From: Nanohaloarchaea archaeon SW_4_43_9 | GTDB lineage: Archaea; Nanohalarchaeota; Nanosalinia; Nanosalinales; Nanosalinaceae | Assembly: GCA_003009815.1 (NCBI GenBank) | Contig: PXPD01000034.1 | Coordinates: 1-24,027 of the forward strand | DNA length: 24,027 nt | Reading direction: 5' to 3' | Shown: in pieces, positions 20,579 to 24,027 of the stretch | How positions within the stretch are numbered: position 1 is the stretch's first letter | Layout of the letters: each line of letters opens with the position of its first letter | Translations under genes and position numbers: made by a program | Notes under the pieces: model-generated | Told to the model about the DNA's origin: nothing | Seen by the model: the letters and a program-made list of their open reading frames with translations, nothing else | The model's database searches: none

Positions 20579-21688
20579 TTACTCCACTAGCTCCGTGAAA
20601 TTCTGCTTGAAATCTTCCAGGTATTTTGGTTTCATTGATGCACCGGCTGCTTTCTGGTGGCCACCTGCTTCCCCTCCGTCTTCAACTGCACCATCAGGTA
20701 GTGCTTTTTGCATCAGTTCACCGAGATCAACTCTTCCTGACTGGCATCGGGCACTTATGTTTATCTCTTCATCACCTTTCTGGATCACAAGGTGCACCCA
20801 TTCCGGTGTCTTAGTTGACATGTTGGTGGAAATAGAGGAGGTGATGTGGAAATCGGAGTCGATGTCGAAGAATATAATCATTTTCTCTCTGTCGATCTCC
20901 CGATCTTCCTCGTAGTTCTCCACTGCTTTGTTGAACTCGTCCTGCATCTCAAGATAGACTTCGTATACTTTCCTGTATTCTTCCTGGGCTTCCAGCTCCT
21001 TTAGATCCTCTGATTTCATCAGTGTCAATGCCTGGTAAGCCAGTTTGGCGTAATGTTTTGAATCCCTGTAGGGCTTAATATTCAGTACGCTGGAGTATCT
21101 CCCATACTCACAGTTTTTCGCCAGCTGTTGCTGCGATAATTCTTCTGGAAGGTATTTTTTGTAGTTGTTTTCAAGTTCTTCGAAAAGCTCAGGGCATGAA
21201 TCAACTCCGAAGTCCTGAATAACCCCGAGTCCTGCGATCCATCTTACTTCCTCCTCGAGCCCGAACTCAGATGCTATATCCATGCAAATCTTGGAACATG
21301 GGATGTAGACTTCCGCGTCTTCTGCCCGGGGATTGACAAACTGGACATCAGGTTCCCTGTCGAAGCTGTGGTGGTCGACAACAAGAACATCAAGGTCAAA
21401 CTCTTCCTCAATTTCCTCGAGTTCATCTGCCTTGAGGTTGAAATCAAGAACAATCAGCTTTGTAGCGTCTTTCAGAAGTTTGTGATCCTTTTCCGTCAAA
21501 TGGTAGCTTCTTTCATCAGGAATCGTTACTTCGCCGGCCGGGTTTCCTCTTTCCTGCTCAAGTATCTTGGAAATAATCGCGGAAGAGGATATACCGTCCA
21601 TATCCCAGTGATGGATTATCACCACACCATCTTCGTCATTGATTTTCTCGAGATAATCTATAGCCGGCTTTAATTCTTCGGTCTTCAT
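20579..21688 (-). CDS. DHH/DHHA1 family phosphoesterase (RecJ-like)
   Basis: This 369-residue protein from the ATG at 21688 is preceded by a purine-rich Shine-Dalgarno-like stretch (GAGGAGAGAAGG). The longer reading from a TTG at 21721 overlaps ileS and is less likely. DHH motif I is IIHHWDMDGISSSAII (H27, D29 and D31), motif II IVLDFN, the signature VVDHHS about 100 residues in, and the C-terminal DHHA1 domain ends with GGEAGGHQKAAGASM. These enzymes use two Mn ions to cut phosphodiester bonds in single-stranded DNA, short oligonucleotides or cyclic dinucleotides. The length fits archaeal RecJ-like or GINS-associated nucleases, but the exact substrate cannot be assigned. It lies 25 nt after ileS in the same direction. 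Confidence 0.85.
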   Translation of the reverse strand: MKTEELKPAIDYLEKINDEDGVVIIHHWDMDGISSSAIISKILEQERGNPAGEVTIPDERSYHLTEKDHKLLKDATKLIVLDFNLKADELEEIEEEFDLDVLVVDHHSFDREPDVQFVNPRAEDAEVYIPCSKICMDIASEFGLEEEVRWIAGLGVIQDFGVDSCPELFEELENNYKKYLPEELSQQQLAKNCEYGRYSSVLNIKPYRDSKHYAKLAYQALTLMKSEDLKELEAQEEYRKVYEVYLEMQDEFNKAVENYEEDREIDREKMIIFFDIDSDFHITSSISTNMSTKTPEWVHLVIQKGDEEINISARCQSGRVDLGELMQKALPDGAVEDGGEAGGHQKAAGASMKPKYLEDFKQNFTELVE

Positions 21689-21713
21689 ACCTTCTCTCCT
21701 CTCTCCCAGCTTT

Positions 21714-24027
21714 TTAAGCAACCGGCTCAGTGAAACTGAACTCTGCTTTTCTACCTTTGAACTCTATATCTCCAGAGTACTGATGTTTCTCGCCACTACA
21801 GTCTATCTCGGAGACATTCATTCTTTCTCTTATTCTGTCTTCTTTCTCCTCGATGGGTTCTGTGTCTCCCGAGAAGCTGAGATTTATTGAATCTTCTACA
21901 TCCAGTTCAGCTTCTTTTCTCTTCTGCTGTATCGCCCTGAGAACTTCGGATAGGAAAGCGTCTTTCTCTATCTCATCGGTCATCTGAAGATCAAGGTATA
22001 TTTCTCCTATTTCTACAGACTTGCTTCCAAAGTCTTCGGAGGTTTCGCTGGCTATATCAACGTCTTCGGCTTCTACCTGATACTTCTGGAGTTCGATCTC
22101 ACCGACTTCCCTAAGCTGTTCTACCTGTTTATGATCAAGTTTTTCTACTTTTTTGGCTACGTCCTCGGCGTTTTCTCCAAATTTGGGGCCCAGCTTAGAG
22201 TAATCCGGCTCTGCTGTCAGCTTTGAGGCAACTTCCCCGTACTCTATCTTCTTGACATTTGCCATTTCCATGATAAGTTCCTCGAATTCCTGAAGTTCTT
22301 TGTCGCCTGAACCGGAGATAACCAGTCTTTTTGCCGGCCATTTAAGGTTGTACCGGTTTTCATCTCTTATCTTCGTGGCTTTTTCAACTACTTCTCTGGC
22401 ATGTTTCATACTCTCTTCAAGCTCTTCATCTATTCTTGCCGATTCTGGTTCCGGATATTCCTCCATGTGGACCGAGAGTTTTTCCCCGCTAATATCTTGG
22501 TAGACTTTCTCTGTTATGTAGGGAGAGAAAGGAGCCATCAGCAGTGTTATCCGTTTTAGCACCTTTTCGAGCGTCCAGGATGCTGATCTGTCGCCGTTTT
22601 TTACCCGGCTTCTGACTTTCTTCACATACCACCTGGAGAGATCCTTGATTATGAAATCCTCAATATCCCGTGTAAGCTCATGGAATACGCAGCCGTTCAT
22701 TCTCTGCTGTGCTTCTTCTGTCAGTGAGTTAACCCTTGATAGAATCCATCTGTCTTCAAGCTCCAGTTCCTCTGGTTTTTCCAGTTCTTCACCGGAGTAT
22801 GTCTGGAAGAACTCTTTAGTGTTCCAGTAGACGGAAAACATTCTGTATATTTCGTTTTTTATCTCTTCTTCATCATAATTTTTCTGCTCCCATGAAGGTG
22901 CGAGTCTTAGCTGGTAGAAACGCGGTAGATCTGCCCCGAACTTTTCAAGCTGGTCCTTGGGGTCAACAACGTTTCCGAGAGATTTTGACATCTTCTCTCC
23001 TTCCGCATCAAGCACGTATCCCTGAAACAGTATCTTCTCGTAAGGAGCTTCATCAAATCCTAGGATACCCGTGAACATTAGGCTGTAAAACCATCCTCTT
23101 ATCTGATCTGACGCCTCTGTTATGAAGTTCATTGGCCACATCGATTCAAACGGTTCCTCCTCGAAAGGATAGTGCAGGGAGGCGAAAGGAGCGATGCCCG
23201 AGTCGTACCATACATCGAAAATGTCAGGTATCCTGCGGAATGTTCCACCGTTTTCTCCTTCCCATTCTATGTCATCTACTACGTGCTTATGTGGATCGAA
23301 GTCTTCAGGCCGTCCGCCGGCCTTCTGTTCCAACTCTTCAAAGCTTCCGATCACCTGGTATTCCCCGGTTTCATCATTAATCCAGATCGGTATCGGTATA
23401 CCCCAGTAGTTCTGCCGGGATATACACCAGTCAGGAGACTCTGAGGCAAAGTTATGGAATCTTTTCTGGGCGCTTTCCGGTATCCAATCCACGTCTTTAT
23501 TTTCTTCTAGCATCCTCTTCTTGACTTCCTCATTCTCAATGAACCATTGCTCCGCAGCTCTGTAGATCAGCTCGGTTTTACATCTCCAGCAGTGAGGATA
23601 CTCGTGCTTGAATTTTTCGCTGTAGAAAAGCAGTTCTTTCTTTTCCAGTCTTTCGATTATTTCCGGGTCGACTTCCAGAACGTTTTCTCCTTTAAGATTC
23701 CCGGCTTCATCTGTGTAGTTTCCTTCCTCATCCAGTGGTGAATAGACAGGAAGCCCAAGCGGCCTTGTCTCTTCGTAATCCTCCGGGCCGTGACCTGTTG
23801 CGGCGTGAACAAGACCTGTCCCCTCTTCCAGCGTTACCAGTTCTTCTGAACTGTGTACCCTGTGAACTCCTTGTTCTTCATCTAGTTCCTGTTGTTTCGG
23901 TATATCCTCCAAGAAAGGCGTCCGGTACTTTAAGCCTTTGAGATCCGCGCCGGCTAGTGTTCTTTCTATCTCGTATTCTTCTTCTGCCAGACCTTTCCTA
24001 CTCATACCCCTTTCAACTAATTGTTCG
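21714..24027 (-). CDS. ileS: isoleucyl-tRNA synthetase, 3' part (partial)
   Basis: The frame is open through the right edge, so the true start and the HIGH motif lie outside; about 770 C-terminal residues are present. Visible marks are a CP1 editing-domain segment (GTGLVHAATGHGPEDYE), HCWRCKTELIYRAAEQWFI, DWCISRQNYWGIPIPIW, WYDSGIAPFA, the KMSKS loop (GEKMSKSLGNV) and the helical anticodon-binding domain. The C-terminal extension is the archaeal/eukaryotic-type tail. The enzyme charges tRNA-Ile and edits Val-tRNA-Ile. The surface is very acidic, as in salt-in halophiles. The ATG at 24005 is internal and should not be taken as the start. Confidence 0.95.
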   Translation of the reverse strand, partial: EQLVERGMSRKGLAEEEYEIERTLAGADLKGLKYRTPFLEDIPKQQELDEEQGVHRVHSSEELVTLEEGTGLVHAATGHGPEDYEETRPLGLPVYSPLDEEGNYTDEAGNLKGENVLEVDPEIIERLEKKELLFYSEKFKHEYPHCWRCKTELIYRAAEQWFIENEEVKKRMLEENKDVDWIPESAQKRFHNFASESPDWCISRQNYWGIPIPIWINDETGEYQVIGSFEELEQKAGGRPEDFDPHKHVVDDIEWEGENGGTFRRIPDIFDVWYDSGIAPFASLHYPFEEEPFESMWPMNFITEASDQIRGWFYSLMFTGILGFDEAPYEKILFQGYVLDAEGEKMSKSLGNVVDPKDQLEKFGADLPRFYQLRLAPSWEQKNYDEEEIKNEIYRMFSVYWNTKEFFQTYSGEELEKPEELELEDRWILSRVNSLTEEAQQRMNGCVFHELTRDIEDFIIKDLSRWYVKKVRSRVKNGDRSASWTLEKVLKRITLLMAPFSPYITEKVYQDISGEKLSVHMEEYPEPESARIDEELEESMKHAREVVEKATKIRDENRYNLKWPAKRLVISGSGDKELQEFEELIMEMANVKKIEYGEVASKLTAEPDYSKLGPKFGENAEDVAKKVEKLDHKQVEQLREVGEIELQKYQVEAEDVDIASETSEDFGSKSVEIGEIYLDLQMTDEIEKDAFLSEVLRAIQQKRKEAELDVEDSINLSFSGDTEPIEEKEDRIRERMNVSEIDCSGEKHQYSGDIEFKGRKAEFSFTEPVA

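Noticed and set aside
21689..21721. Extended N-terminus of the DHH protein from 21721
   Set aside because: The codon is TTG and overlaps ileS; the ATG at 21688 has a purine-rich ribosome-binding site.
1..24027. CRISPR array, insertion sequence, prophage or integrated plasmid
   Set aside because: No regularly spaced repeats, transposase, integrase or phage structural genes were seen; tRNA-Cys shows no adjacent integrase or duplicated 3' end.

Overview
The window looks like a chromosomal segment of a small-genome halophilic archaeon, most likely a nanohaloarchaeote (DPANN, Nanosalina-like). This is inference. The archaeal markers are an archaeal-type SRP RNA, a Hef helicase-nuclease, a class III (prepilin peptidase-type) pilin with its A24 peptidase, an archaeosortase, a DUF2797 protein, a TraB protein, and TATA boxes about 25-30 nt before many start codons (leaderless transcripts). 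The salt-in signature is the strongly Glu/Asp-rich proteins throughout. Base composition is moderate, which fits Nanosalina-like genomes better than GC-rich haloarchaea. There is no sign of a prophage, insertion sequence or CRISPR array; the gene order looks like ordinary, compact chromosome.

Layout: (1) 1-3031: exported and membrane proteins (end of a polytopic protein, a membrane-anchored thioredoxin-fold protein, a small Cys-containing exported protein, a membrane-anchored winged-helix regulator, a conserved hypothetical, a secreted protein). (2) 3033-5558: phosphoenolpyruvate synthase with an extra C-terminal winged-helix domain. (3) 5743-9714: pilus-related block: winged-helix/coiled-coil protein, prepilin peptidase, long coiled-coil protein, type IV pilin, archaeosortase. 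(4) 9721-16648: mostly co-oriented minus-strand DNA-processing run: TraB domain protein, DUF2797 protein, Hjc-like PD-(D/E)XK nuclease, degenerate M50 membrane protein, HerA/FtsK-type ATPase coupled to a membrane protein, Hef, and a compact RNase H-fold protein overlapping hef. (5) 16694-18530: RNA region with SRP RNA, a 55-aa membrane protein, a PqqB-like MBL-fold hydrolase, a 26-aa CxCxxCxC peptide and tRNA-Cys(GCA). (6) 18530-24027: NUDIX hydrolase, cysteinyl-tRNA synthetase, a 48-aa charged protein, a DHH phosphoesterase and the 3' part of ileS.

The genes form a few plausible working groups. The prepilin peptidase should process the pilin. HerA-type ATPase, Hjc-like nuclease, Hef and the RNase H-fold protein suggest recombination and fork repair. 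tRNA-Cys lies just upstream of cysS.

The most unusual observations are: a CysRS that appears to lack about 21 residues directly after its HIGH motif; a tRNA-Cys that departs from consensus at both partners of the 18-55 tertiary pair; a tiny peptide with four clustered Cys codons just upstream of both; a PEP synthase-DUF2582 fusion; and an M50-like protein whose HExxH is RELGQ. All assignments come from reading the sequence and remembered family features; no database search was run.
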